A stretch of 8,345 nucleotides of DNA from an uncultured Lachnospiraceae bacterium (GTDB lineage: Bacteria; Bacillota; Clostridia; Lachnospirales; Lachnospiraceae), in assembly GCA_946537585.1 (NCBI GenBank), contig CAMNFX010000050.1:1-8345 (forward strand). The letters are read 5' to 3'. Both the position numbers and the translations under genes were made by a program. The notes beneath the pieces were generated by a model. It saw nothing but the letters and a program-made list of their open reading frames with translations. It did no database searches and was not told the origin of the DNA. Shown piece after piece: positions 1 through 5,781 of this stretch (within the stretch, counting starts at the first letter, position 1; each line of letters begins with the position of its first letter).

Positions 1-103
1 TGACGCATTTATGAGCTTGTTTTTACGGATTTTTTAAGCGTATTACGATTCTGCGGATATATGTTTAAGGTTTTTGCCAAAGCGGGATTTTCCCGCCGCG
101 TCA
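1..103. other. AT-rich upstream intergenic region
   Basis: No convincing reading frame or RNA gene is visible here. The stretch has T-runs (around 19-24 and 30-35) and is clearly more AT-rich than the genes that follow, as expected of a promoter-upstream region. No hairpin followed by a U-tract was found that would mark the end of a gene to the left. Confidence 0.5.
82..96. promoter_or_regulatory. Palindrome over the -35 position, possible operator
   Basis: GCGGGA, TTT, TCCCGC forms a perfect 6-bp inverted repeat with a 3-nt centre. It lies at roughly -37 to -23 relative to the expected start, covering where the -35 hexamer should be. It is not followed by a T-run, so it is unlikely to be a terminator. 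A binding site for a dimeric regulator is an inference, and no regulator is identified. Confidence 0.35.
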
Positions 104-112
104 TGCTATAAT
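104..112 (+). promoter_or_regulatory. Extended -10 promoter for the six-gene operon
   Basis: TGCTATAAT is a perfect extended -10 element (TGn followed by TATAAT), 44 nt before the first start codon. The expected transcription start is about 118-120. The hexamer 17 nt upstream (84-89, GGGATT) does not resemble TTGACA. A TTGCCA at 74-79 is a good -35 match, but its 27-nt spacer is too long for ordinary sigma-A use. The promoter therefore appears to rely on the extended -10 and perhaps on an activator. Confidence 0.7.
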
Positions 113-117
113 CCTCG

Positions 118-136
118 CAAAGGAAAGGTTCCTTTG
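118..136 (+). promoter_or_regulatory. 5' leader hairpin ahead of the first operon gene
   Basis: CAAAGGAA and TTCCTTTG pair perfectly over 8 bp around a 3-nt AGG loop. The hairpin begins at the expected transcription start and ends 4 nt before the ribosome binding site at 141-148. A stem at the extreme 5' end is known to protect some mRNAs from decay. The left arm also carries an AAGGA that imitates the Shine-Dalgarno sequence. Function is inferred from position only. Confidence 0.45.
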
Positions 137-140
137 GAAA

Positions 141-148
141 GGGAGGTG
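141..148 (+). promoter_or_regulatory. Strong ribosome binding site of the repeat protein gene
   Basis: GGGAGGTG is a near-complete anti-16S match, 7 nt before ATG 156. It fixes that ATG as the start rather than the in-frame ATG four codons later at 168. Confidence 0.8.
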
Positions 149-155
149 TATCGGC

Positions 156-1727
156 ATGAGAAACAAGATGCGTTTTTTCCGTAATATATGTGCTTTGTCC
201 GCAGCAGGACTCATGGCGCTGCAGCTGTCTGTGACTGCATTCGCCGATACTGCCGTGGAGACTTATACTCTCGGAGGACTGATGATCGAGGTGGAGCCCG
301 TCGAGTCGCCTAAGGCAGCATCCGGGTTAAACTATAACGGCAAGGAGCAGGCGGGCGCTGCGCTTCCCGGACTGGATCAGAAATACAGGCTGCGTTCCGG
401 CGTAAAGAGCGCTGTGAAGCCCGGAAGCTATGAAATGGAGCTTGAGCTGATCGAGCCGCTTCCGGAAAACATCGGGCGTGAGATCGCTTCAGGAAAGGCA
501 GTCTACGGGAGGCCGGCAACGCCTTCCGATTATACAGCGGTCCGGTTTCTGAACTGGTCGGATAAAACAACTTCCCCAAAGCGTATCGCATGGTCGATCG
601 CGGCATTGAAGGCTGAGGCGCCTGCAGGGCAGAAGCTCAGCTTCAACGGCAGGGAGCAGACCGGCGTCGCCGCCGGAAACGGATATACCTTAAGCGGGAA
701 TAAGGCAGTGAAGCCCGGCAGCTACAAGGCAGTCGCGAAGCTTTCGGAAGGCTATGTCTGGAAAGACGGATCCGCAAAGGACCTGGAGATCGCATGGTCG
801 ATCGAACCCCTGAAGGTCAAGGCCCCGGAAGGAAAGAAGCTTGATTATAACGGCAAGGAGCAGACCGGCGTTGCTTCCGGGAACGGCTATACGCTTACAG
901 AAGATAAAGCCTTAAAGCCTGGCAGCTACAAGGCGGTCGCAAAGCTTCAGGAGGGCTATGTATGGGAGGACGGAAGCAGTAAGGACCTCGAGATCACCTG
1001 GTCCATTACCAGAAAGAGCTCATCCTCCGGAAGCTCCGGAGGCGGCGGCTCGAACGGCACGGGTCAAAAGGGCCTGGTCGTCGTACGTGAGGACGGCAGT
1101 GTTTCTACCTATGGAAGCACCGGCAGCGGAAGCTACTCAGACGGATCTTCCGTGATCTCTCCCGGGACCGTCAGCGGGCCCTATGCATCTCAGCCTGCAG
1201 CAGGCAATCTCGTACCGTCAGCGCCGCCGGCACAGACTCCCGCACCCGGAAGCCTGAGCACGAATACCCCGCCTTCGAGCAAGCTCCCGCAGCAGCAGGC
1301 AGCGCAGCCTGCAGACAATGCGTCAGGAAGCCGGAAGAGCAGTAAGAACGAAACAAAGCCTGCAGGGACCGGTTCTTCGTCTGCAGGGCAGAAGGCTGTC
1401 AGCACTGCGGATCAGGAGACTTCTACTGACAAAAATAAGGAAGAAGACCTTTTGAAGGAAGCGGAAAGCACCAAGGCGGCAGCGGAAAACGAGACAAAGC
1501 TCGCGGCTGAAGAAAGCAGCGTGATCTTTGAATTCGGTCCGGATCCGGCGGATAAGGATAAAGCTGAAGATGCTGAAAACAGCGGCGGCACTGCGGCTGC
1601 GCACAGACCGGAGTCCTTTGTGACGGGGCTTATGTCCGTACTCTGGAAGGTGCTGGCAGTGCTCGGAGTCCTGGGCGTTGCAGGCGGAGTCGGATATATG
1701 ATCTACAGCAGGAAGCATGAGAATTAA
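156..1727 (+). CDS. Secreted repeat protein with C-terminal membrane anchor
   Basis: A 523-residue protein of unknown specific function. Residues 1-30 form a classic Sec signal peptide: basic start, hydrophobic core, and likely cleavage after AFA before DTAVE. Residues 49-284 hold three tandem repeats marked by YNGKEQTGV or FNGREQTGV, KPGSYKAVAKL, EGYVW.DG and I.WSI. They resemble the immunoglobulin-like or MBG-like repeats frequent in Clostridia surface proteins. Residues 285-488 are a low-complexity linker, first Gly/Ser-rich, then Pro/Gln/Ala-rich, then charged. Residues 489-517 are a membrane segment followed by a short basic tail (SRKHEN). No LPxTG-like sorting signal is present, so it should sit in the membrane with its repeats reaching into or through the wall. 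It is the first gene of the operon, 14 nt before the Nudix gene. Anchoring and exposure are well supported; a role in adhesion or wall structure is inference. Confidence 0.85.
   Translation: MRNKMRFFRNICALSAAGLMALQLSVTAFADTAVETYTLGGLMIEVEPVESPKAASGLNYNGKEQAGAALPGLDQKYRLRSGVKSAVKPGSYEMELELIEPLPENIGREIASGKAVYGRPATPSDYTAVRFLNWSDKTTSPKRIAWSIAALKAEAPAGQKLSFNGREQTGVAAGNGYTLSGNKAVKPGSYKAVAKLSEGYVWKDGSAKDLEIAWSIEPLKVKAPEGKKLDYNGKEQTGVASGNGYTLTEDKALKPGSYKAVAKLQEGYVWEDGSSKDLEITWSITRKSSSSGSSGGGGSNGTGQKGLVVVREDGSVSTYGSTGSGSYSDGSSVISPGTVSGPYASQPAAGNLVPSAPPAQTPAPGSLSTNTPPSSKLPQQQAAQPADNASGSRKSSKNETKPAGTGSSSAGQKAVSTADQETSTDKNKEEDLLKEAESTKAAAENETKLAAEESSVIFEFGPDPADKDKAEDAENSGGTAAAHRPESFVTGLMSVLWKVLAVLGVLGVAGGVGYMIYSRKHEN
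300..599 (+). repeat. Repeat 1 of the surface protein, divergent and longer
   Basis: Residues 49-148. The start (LNYNGKEQAG, then KPGSYEMELEL) and the end (RIAWSI) match repeats 2 and 3. The middle carries about 30 extra residues in place of the EGYVW.DG segment. It is probably the oldest copy, or one that gained an insertion. Confidence 0.6.
600..803 (+). repeat. Repeat 2 of the surface protein (68 residues, 204 bp)
   Basis: Residues 149-216. It aligns without gaps to repeat 3 with 50 of 68 residues identical by hand count. The same 16-nt string (ATCGCATGGTCGATCG) closes repeat 1 at 585-600 and repeat 2 at 789-804, exactly 204 nt apart. This supports tandem duplication. Confidence 0.85.
804..1007 (+). 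repeat. Repeat 3 of the surface protein (68 residues, 204 bp)
   Basis: Residues 217-284, the direct tandem partner of repeat 2. It has the same landmarks: YNGKEQTGVASGNGYTL, KPGSYKAVAKL, EGYVWEDGS and ITWSI. The Gly/Ser linker starts immediately after it. Confidence 0.85.
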
Positions 1728-1741
1728 GGGAACTACCATAT

Positions 1742-2359
1742 ATGATCGATGAATTATTCCGGGATCACCGGGCAGAACGGATCAAGGCCCCGGGAGCAAT
1801 CGACGCAGCGGTGCTGATCCCCCTCGTGGAAAGAAACGGGGAGGACCACATCCTGTTTGAACTCAGAAATCCGAGGATCGACCAGGGAGGCGAGGTCTGT
1901 TTTCCCGGCGGCCGTGTGGAATCAGGTGAGACGACACAAGAGACGGTGATCCGGGAAACCATGGAGGAGCTTGAGATCGGGCGGGAACAGATCCGCGTGA
2001 TCGCGCCTCTTTACAGAATGACAGGTCCCGGAGGCTCGGAGATCAGCGCATTTCTCGGACGCATCGAGGATTATAAGGACAGCTGGTCGGCGGATGAGGT
2101 CTCAAAGACCTTTCTGGTCCCCTTAAGGGAGCTTCTCGATATGGAGCCCCTGATCAGCGGCGGGCGGTATGAGATGCATCTCAACGACGGATTCCCGTAC
2201 GACATGATCCAGAACGGAAAGAATTATCGCTGGCATAAAATACGCAAGAACTATTATTTTTATAAAACAAAGCCGGAGATCGTCTGGGGGATGACTGCAG
2301 AGCTTCTGTACCATTTTCTGGAGGAGCTTAAGGGATCCGTTTCAGGAAAAGAAAGCTGA
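1742..2359 (+). CDS. Nudix hydrolase, CoA pyrophosphatase type
   Basis: A 205-residue cytoplasmic enzyme. The Nudix box runs from G57 to I79: FPGGRVESGE, seven residues, then RETMEELEI. The metal-binding glutamates are intact (E63, E72, E75, E76). The late glycine of the consensus is replaced by E78. The stretch before the box (LRNPRIDQGGEVCFPGG) resembles the extra motif of the CoA pyrophosphatase group (NudL/YeaB, former UPF0035), and WGMTAELL near the C-terminus also fits that group. Members split CoA and its derivatives into phosphopantetheine and 3',5'-ADP using Mg or Mn. The length is typical. The start is preceded by AAGGGA, 10 nt upstream, overlapping the previous stop codon. It is the only clearly soluble enzyme in the operon, and its link to envelope genes is not obvious. 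Family is confident; substrate is inferred. Confidence 0.88.
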   Translation: MIDELFRDHRAERIKAPGAIDAAVLIPLVERNGEDHILFELRNPRIDQGGEVCFPGGRVESGETTQETVIRETMEELEIGREQIRVIAPLYRMTGPGGSEISAFLGRIEDYKDSWSADEVSKTFLVPLRELLDMEPLISGGRYEMHLNDGFPYDMIQNGKNYRWHKIRKNYYFYKTKPEIVWGMTAELLYHFLEELKGSVSGKES

Positions 2360-2417
2360 TAATGCCGCATTTCCTTATGGCAGCAGCCAGAGATCGCGGC
2401 CGGCATGAGTAAGAAGT

Positions 2418-4163
2418 ATGAACCAGAGGAACATTGACTTTAACGCGTCAAGGTTCAGTGTGTTCGCGGCTTATATCCGCGGGCATCTGGGCCTGTTTGT
2501 GCTGGATATGCTCTTCTGCGTTGTCAGCGCGCTCATTGCCCTCGCATTTCCCATGGTGTCGCGCTGGGCTATGCGGGAGCTTCTTCCGCAGAGTCTGTAC
2601 AGAACCTTTTTTACCGTCATGGGCATTATGTTCGTGGCCTATATCCTGAGTGCCCTGCTTCAGTACTTTGTCACGGTGATCGGACACCGGATGGGCACCC
2701 GGGTCGAAGCGGATATGAGGCATGATGTCTTCATGCACATGCAGGAACTGTCCTTCAGTTTTTTTGACAAGAACCGTACGGGAGTACTTCTGGCACGGGC
2801 GACCAATGACCTCTTTGAGATCGTGGAGCTCGCTCATCACGGCCCTGAAAACATCCTGATGTGTTCCATCTCCATTCTGGGCGCGCTGCTGATCCTGCTG
2901 ACAGTGAATGTGCCTCTTGCCCTGGTGCTTCTGGCCATGATGCCGGCCTGTATCATTTTCTCGCTGAGACAGCGTGTGCGCATGCAGAATGCCAATAAAG
3001 AGGTCAAGAAAAAAACCGGCGAGATCAATGCCGCCATCGAGAGCGGCATCTCCGGTGTCCGGACCTCCAAGGCATTTGCCAATGAAGCAGTGGAGGGGGC
3101 CAAATTCAATGTCGCCAATGAGGCCTTCAAGACCAGCAAGGAAGCGTACTACCGTGCCATGGGGCTGTTTAACGCCGGGATCGAGGGCGCTGTCGGCATC
3201 ATGCAGATCGTGGTGATCACGATCGGAGGATATCTGATCATGCGCGGACGCATGAACTATATCGATCTGATCACGTTTACTCTATACGTATCGACCTTTA
3301 CATCACCGATCCGCAAGCTCACCTTTTTCATGGAGACCTGGAGCCAGGGAATGGCAGGCTTTGAGCGCTTCCTGGAGCTCATGCGGACCCGTCCGGAGAT
3401 CGAAGACGCGCCGGATGCAGTGGACCTGGAAAAGGCACGGGGAGATATCCGGCTGGACAATGTGGGCTTTTCCTACAGCAACGGCGTGCCGGTGCTCAAA
3501 GGTGTCACCATGGAGATCCATCCGGGAGAAAAGTTCGCCCTGGTAGGACCCTCCGGCGGCGGCAAGACGACCATCTGCCACCTGATCCCGCGCTTTTATG
3601 ATGTGACGGAGGGGGCTGTTCTGGTGGACGGAACGGATGTCCGGAAGATCACGCAGAGGAGCCTTCGGAAAAATATAGGCATTATCCAGCAGGATGTATT
3701 CATTTTTGCGGGAACGGTGCTTGACAATATCCGCTATGGACGACCGGAAGCTTCGGAGGCCGAGATCGTGGAGGCAGCAAAGCGGGCGGAGATCCATGAG
3801 GATATCATGCAGCTGCCTGACGGATACTATACCTATGTGGGAGAGCGGGGCGTGGTGCTCTCCGGAGGACAGAAACAGCGTATCTCCATCGCCCGCGTGT
3901 TCTTAAAGAACCCGCCGATCCTGATCCTGGATGAGGCCACCTCGGCTCTCGATTCCGTGACGGAAGCCAGGATCCAGGAGAGCTTCGACGAGCTGTCGAA
4001 GGGCAGGACCTGCCTTGTGATCGCCCACCGGCTCTCCACTGTCAGAAATTCGGACCGGATCGCCGTGATCGAGGAGCATCACATTCTCGAGCAGGGCAGC
4101 AGGGAGGAACTGTTGAAGAAAAACGGTGTTTATGCGGCGCTGGAGGCAGCGCAGACGATTTAA
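2418..4163 (+). CDS. ABC exporter half-transporter (permease fused to ATPase)
   Basis: A 581-residue protein with the standard exporter layout. Six membrane segments lie in residues 25-300, including ones near 25-47, 67-88, 142-185 and 250-275. The nucleotide-binding domain covers about 344-575. Visible ATPase motifs are Walker A GPSGGGKT (377-384), Q-loop Q424/Q425, signature LSGGQKQR (481-488), Walker B ILILDE (501-506, catalytic E506), D-loop SALD (509-512) and H-loop H537. All catalytic residues are intact, so the expected working form is a homodimer, since no second half-transporter lies nearby. The family includes MsbA-like lipid flippases and multidrug or peptide exporters, and the substrate cannot be told from sequence. 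The start at ATG 2418 is the only possible one near the N-terminus because a TGA lies in frame at 2406. Its ribosome binding site is weak. It follows the Nudix gene by 58 nt. Confidence 0.93.
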   Translation: MNQRNIDFNASRFSVFAAYIRGHLGLFVLDMLFCVVSALIALAFPMVSRWAMRELLPQSLYRTFFTVMGIMFVAYILSALLQYFVTVIGHRMGTRVEADMRHDVFMHMQELSFSFFDKNRTGVLLARATNDLFEIVELAHHGPENILMCSISILGALLILLTVNVPLALVLLAMMPACIIFSLRQRVRMQNANKEVKKKTGEINAAIESGISGVRTSKAFANEAVEGAKFNVANEAFKTSKEAYYRAMGLFNAGIEGAVGIMQIVVITIGGYLIMRGRMNYIDLITFTLYVSTFTSPIRKLTFFMETWSQGMAGFERFLELMRTRPEIEDAPDAVDLEKARGDIRLDNVGFSYSNGVPVLKGVTMEIHPGEKFALVGPSGGGKTTICHLIPRFYDVTEGAVLVDGTDVRKITQRSLRKNIGIIQQDVFIFAGTVLDNIRYGRPEASEAEIVEAAKRAEIHEDIMQLPDGYYTYVGERGVVLSGGQKQRISIARVFLKNPPILILDEATSALDSVTEARIQESFDELSKGRTCLVIAHRLSTVRNSDRIAVIEEHHILEQGSREELLKKNGVYAALEAAQTI

Positions 4164-4170
4164 GAAAGCT

Positions 4171-4176
4171 GAGGGG
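4171..4176 (+). promoter_or_regulatory. Ribosome binding site that decides the PrsW start
   Basis: GAGGGG lies 6 nt before ATG 4183. The same frame is open back to 4126, but that would overlap the ABC gene by 38 nt and add 19 mostly Arg/Lys residues with no good site ahead. The start at 4183 is preferred. Confidence 0.75.
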
Positions 4177-4182
4177 TCAAAG

Positions 4183-4872
4183 ATGATCATCCTAATTGCT
4201 GCGGCGGTCATTCCCGCCATTATGCTCCTTAACTATATCCGTAAGGCAGACCGGCTGGAAGCGGAACCGCCGGCACTGATCCGAAGACTTGTCCTACTGG
4301 GACTCGGAGCAACCGTGCTTGCGGCTCTGACAGAGTCCCTTGGCTCTGCCTTCCTCTCGTATGTCTTTTCTGAAGGAACTTTGATCCATGATCTCCTTAT
4401 GTACTTCATTGTCGTGGCAGTTTCCGAGGAGGGCTTCAAATATCTTCTCATGAAGAAGGCCACCTGGAATCATCCGGCCTTCAACTGTGTATTTGACGGC
4501 GTTGTTTATGCCGTGGCGATCTCCCTGGGCTTTGCCCTCTGGGAGAACATCGGCTATGTCATGCAGTTCGGCTTCGGGACAGCAATCGTCCGTGCCGTGA
4601 CGGCGATTCCCGGACACGCGAGCTTCGGTGTCTTCATGGGCGCCCTGTACGGTGCCGCTAAGCGGGCATCACTCTATGGTGACGAGGTGACAAGCAAAAA
4701 GCTCCGGTCCCAGGCAGTCCTGCTTCCGGTGATCCTGCACGGCCTGTATGACTTTATCGCAACAGGGGAAAGCGGAATATATCTTGTTTTGTTCTTTGTC
4801 TTTATCTTTCTGCTGTTCAAAAAGGCGAAGCAGACAGTCAGAAACCTTTCCGAGAACGATGCGTATTTCTAA
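4183..4872 (+). CDS. prsW: PrsW-family intramembrane protease
   Basis: A 229-residue protein with several membrane segments, in the size range of PrsW. The family signatures are present: SEEGFK (81-86, the EExxK active-site motif), FDGVVYAVAISLGFALWEN (104-122), PGHASFGVFMG (143-153) and LHGLYDF (185-191). In Bacillus subtilis PrsW makes the first cut in the anti-sigma factor RsiW during envelope stress. Related proteins cut other membrane substrates, and the family is distantly related to CAAX-type proteases. The catalytic glutamates and histidines (E82, E83, H145, H186) are all kept, so it should be active. No sigma or anti-sigma pair lies in the window, so its substrate is unknown; it could be another envelope protein in this operon. 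It follows the ABC gene by 19 nt. The symbol is by family resemblance. Confidence 0.87.
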   Translation: MIILIAAAVIPAIMLLNYIRKADRLEAEPPALIRRLVLLGLGATVLAALTESLGSAFLSYVFSEGTLIHDLLMYFIVVAVSEEGFKYLLMKKATWNHPAFNCVFDGVVYAVAISLGFALWENIGYVMQFGFGTAIVRAVTAIPGHASFGVFMGALYGAAKRASLYGDEVTSKKLRSQAVLLPVILHGLYDFIATGESGIYLVLFFVFIFLLFKKAKQTVRNLSENDAYF

Positions 4873-4887
4873 AGTGGGGACAGGTAT

Positions 4888-5781
4888 ATGATCAGAAAAC
4901 AGACATGGTTCCATAAAACACTGCGGCGGATGGCGCTTGCCCTTATCATTCCCGTGGCTGCTGCCGGCTGGAATACGGCGTCGATCGAAGCTCATGCCGA
5001 GAACTATATTCGCCGGAACTGGATGGATACCTCCGTGACCTATGAGCAGTACCAGGCTGTTCTGGATACCCTGCGCGCCCATGTATTTCAGGATACCGGG
5101 GCGGATACGGCACAGATGTTTGATACACGGGTGCAGCTGGCTCCCGGCACGGACGGATATCAGTTCTGCTACAATGTCCGTGAGCTGTTTTTAGGGCAGG
5201 ATGACTTCGGGGTATGCTATACTGCCGAGGGCTTCCCGGAGATGACGGCCGAGGTCGTGGAGAGCAGCGCGAAGGGGTTTGGCCTCAGGTATCATGCATC
5301 GGGCAATGTGACCGGGGTCCCGACACTGTTTGCGGGATGGCTTCCCGGATCCAATCCCTATGAATGCATGCGGCAGCATGACGCAGCGTCCTCAGTTCTC
5401 AGGCAGGTTGCAGCCAATGCTCCTGCGGATGATGAGGCGGCATACCGCTATTTCTTTGACTGGCTCTGCGACAGAGTGACCTTTGACGAAGAATACAAGC
5501 CGACTTCCCACAGCGCCTACAGTGCCGTGATCGAAGGCAGCAGCGTATGTGAGGGATATGCCAAATCATTTGAGGCTCTGTGCTGGATGACGGGAAGATA
5601 CTGCCGGAGCGTGACAGTCCCGGGCGAGGGCCCTTACGGGCTTCATGAGCGCAATATCGTCTATGTGAACGGCGTACCGAAATGGGTCGACGTGACCTGG
5701 GGAGACAAGCCGGAAGGAAAAGACTACCGTTATCTTCTTTATGATGTGGATGTGCTGTGGAGGCAGCAGCTTGGCTTATGA
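4888..5781 (+). CDS. Secreted transglutaminase-like cysteine enzyme
   Basis: A 297-residue protein. Residues 1-37 look like a signal peptide: several basic residues, hydrophobic core at 16-27, likely cleavage after EAHA. The transglutaminase-like core is at about 185-272. The probable catalytic triad is C221 in SSVCEGYAKSFEALC, H253 in LHERNIVYVNG, and D268 in KWVDVTWGD. Residues 40-180 match no domain I recognise, though they are probably a folded extracellular region. Members of this superfamily act as proteases, amidases or cross-linking enzymes outside the cell. The usual HAWN around the histidine is HERN here, and the tail after the aspartate is short (29 residues). Ribosome binding is by GGGGA at 4876-4880. 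It lies 15 nt after prsW, and its stop overlaps the LCP start (ATGA), suggesting coupled translation. The fold is well supported; substrate unknown. Confidence 0.85.
   Translation: MIRKQTWFHKTLRRMALALIIPVAAAGWNTASIEAHAENYIRRNWMDTSVTYEQYQAVLDTLRAHVFQDTGADTAQMFDTRVQLAPGTDGYQFCYNVRELFLGQDDFGVCYTAEGFPEMTAEVVESSAKGFGLRYHASGNVTGVPTLFAGWLPGSNPYECMRQHDAASSVLRQVAANAPADDEAAYRYFFDWLCDRVTFDEEYKPTSHSAYSAVIEGSSVCEGYAKSFEALCWMTGRYCRSVTVPGEGPYGLHERNIVYVNGVPKWVDVTWGDKPEGKDYRYLLYDVDVLWRQQLGL
5778..5781 (+). promoter_or_regulatory. ATGA stop-start overlap coupling two genes
   Basis: The TGA ending the transglutaminase-like gene overlaps the ATG of the LCP gene. A GGAGG at 5759-5763 lies 14 nt upstream of that ATG, longer than ideal, so reinitiation by ribosomes finishing the upstream gene is likely. 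A GTG at 5757 in the same frame would add seven residues (MEAAAWL) and is less likely. Confidence 0.75.

Noticed and set aside
50..63. A second -10 (TATATG) upstream of the operon promoter
   Set aside because: No TG extension and no acceptable -35; much weaker than TGCTATAAT at 104-112.
1137..1320. Sortase-type anchor in the surface protein
   Set aside because: LPQQQ occurs in the Pro/Gln-rich linker, but it is far from the C-terminal helix and does not match LPxTG or known variants.
1323..1739. A 138-residue minus-strand frame opposite the surface protein stalk
   Set aside because: It lies fully antisense to a convincing gene, with no Shine-Dalgarno context and odd composition. It is explained by compositional bias of the sense strand.
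2356..2417. Internal promoter before the ABC gene (GATAAT at 2358-2363)
   Set aside because: The hexamer overlaps the end of the Nudix gene and lacks both the TG extension and a reasonable -35 at 16-18 nt.
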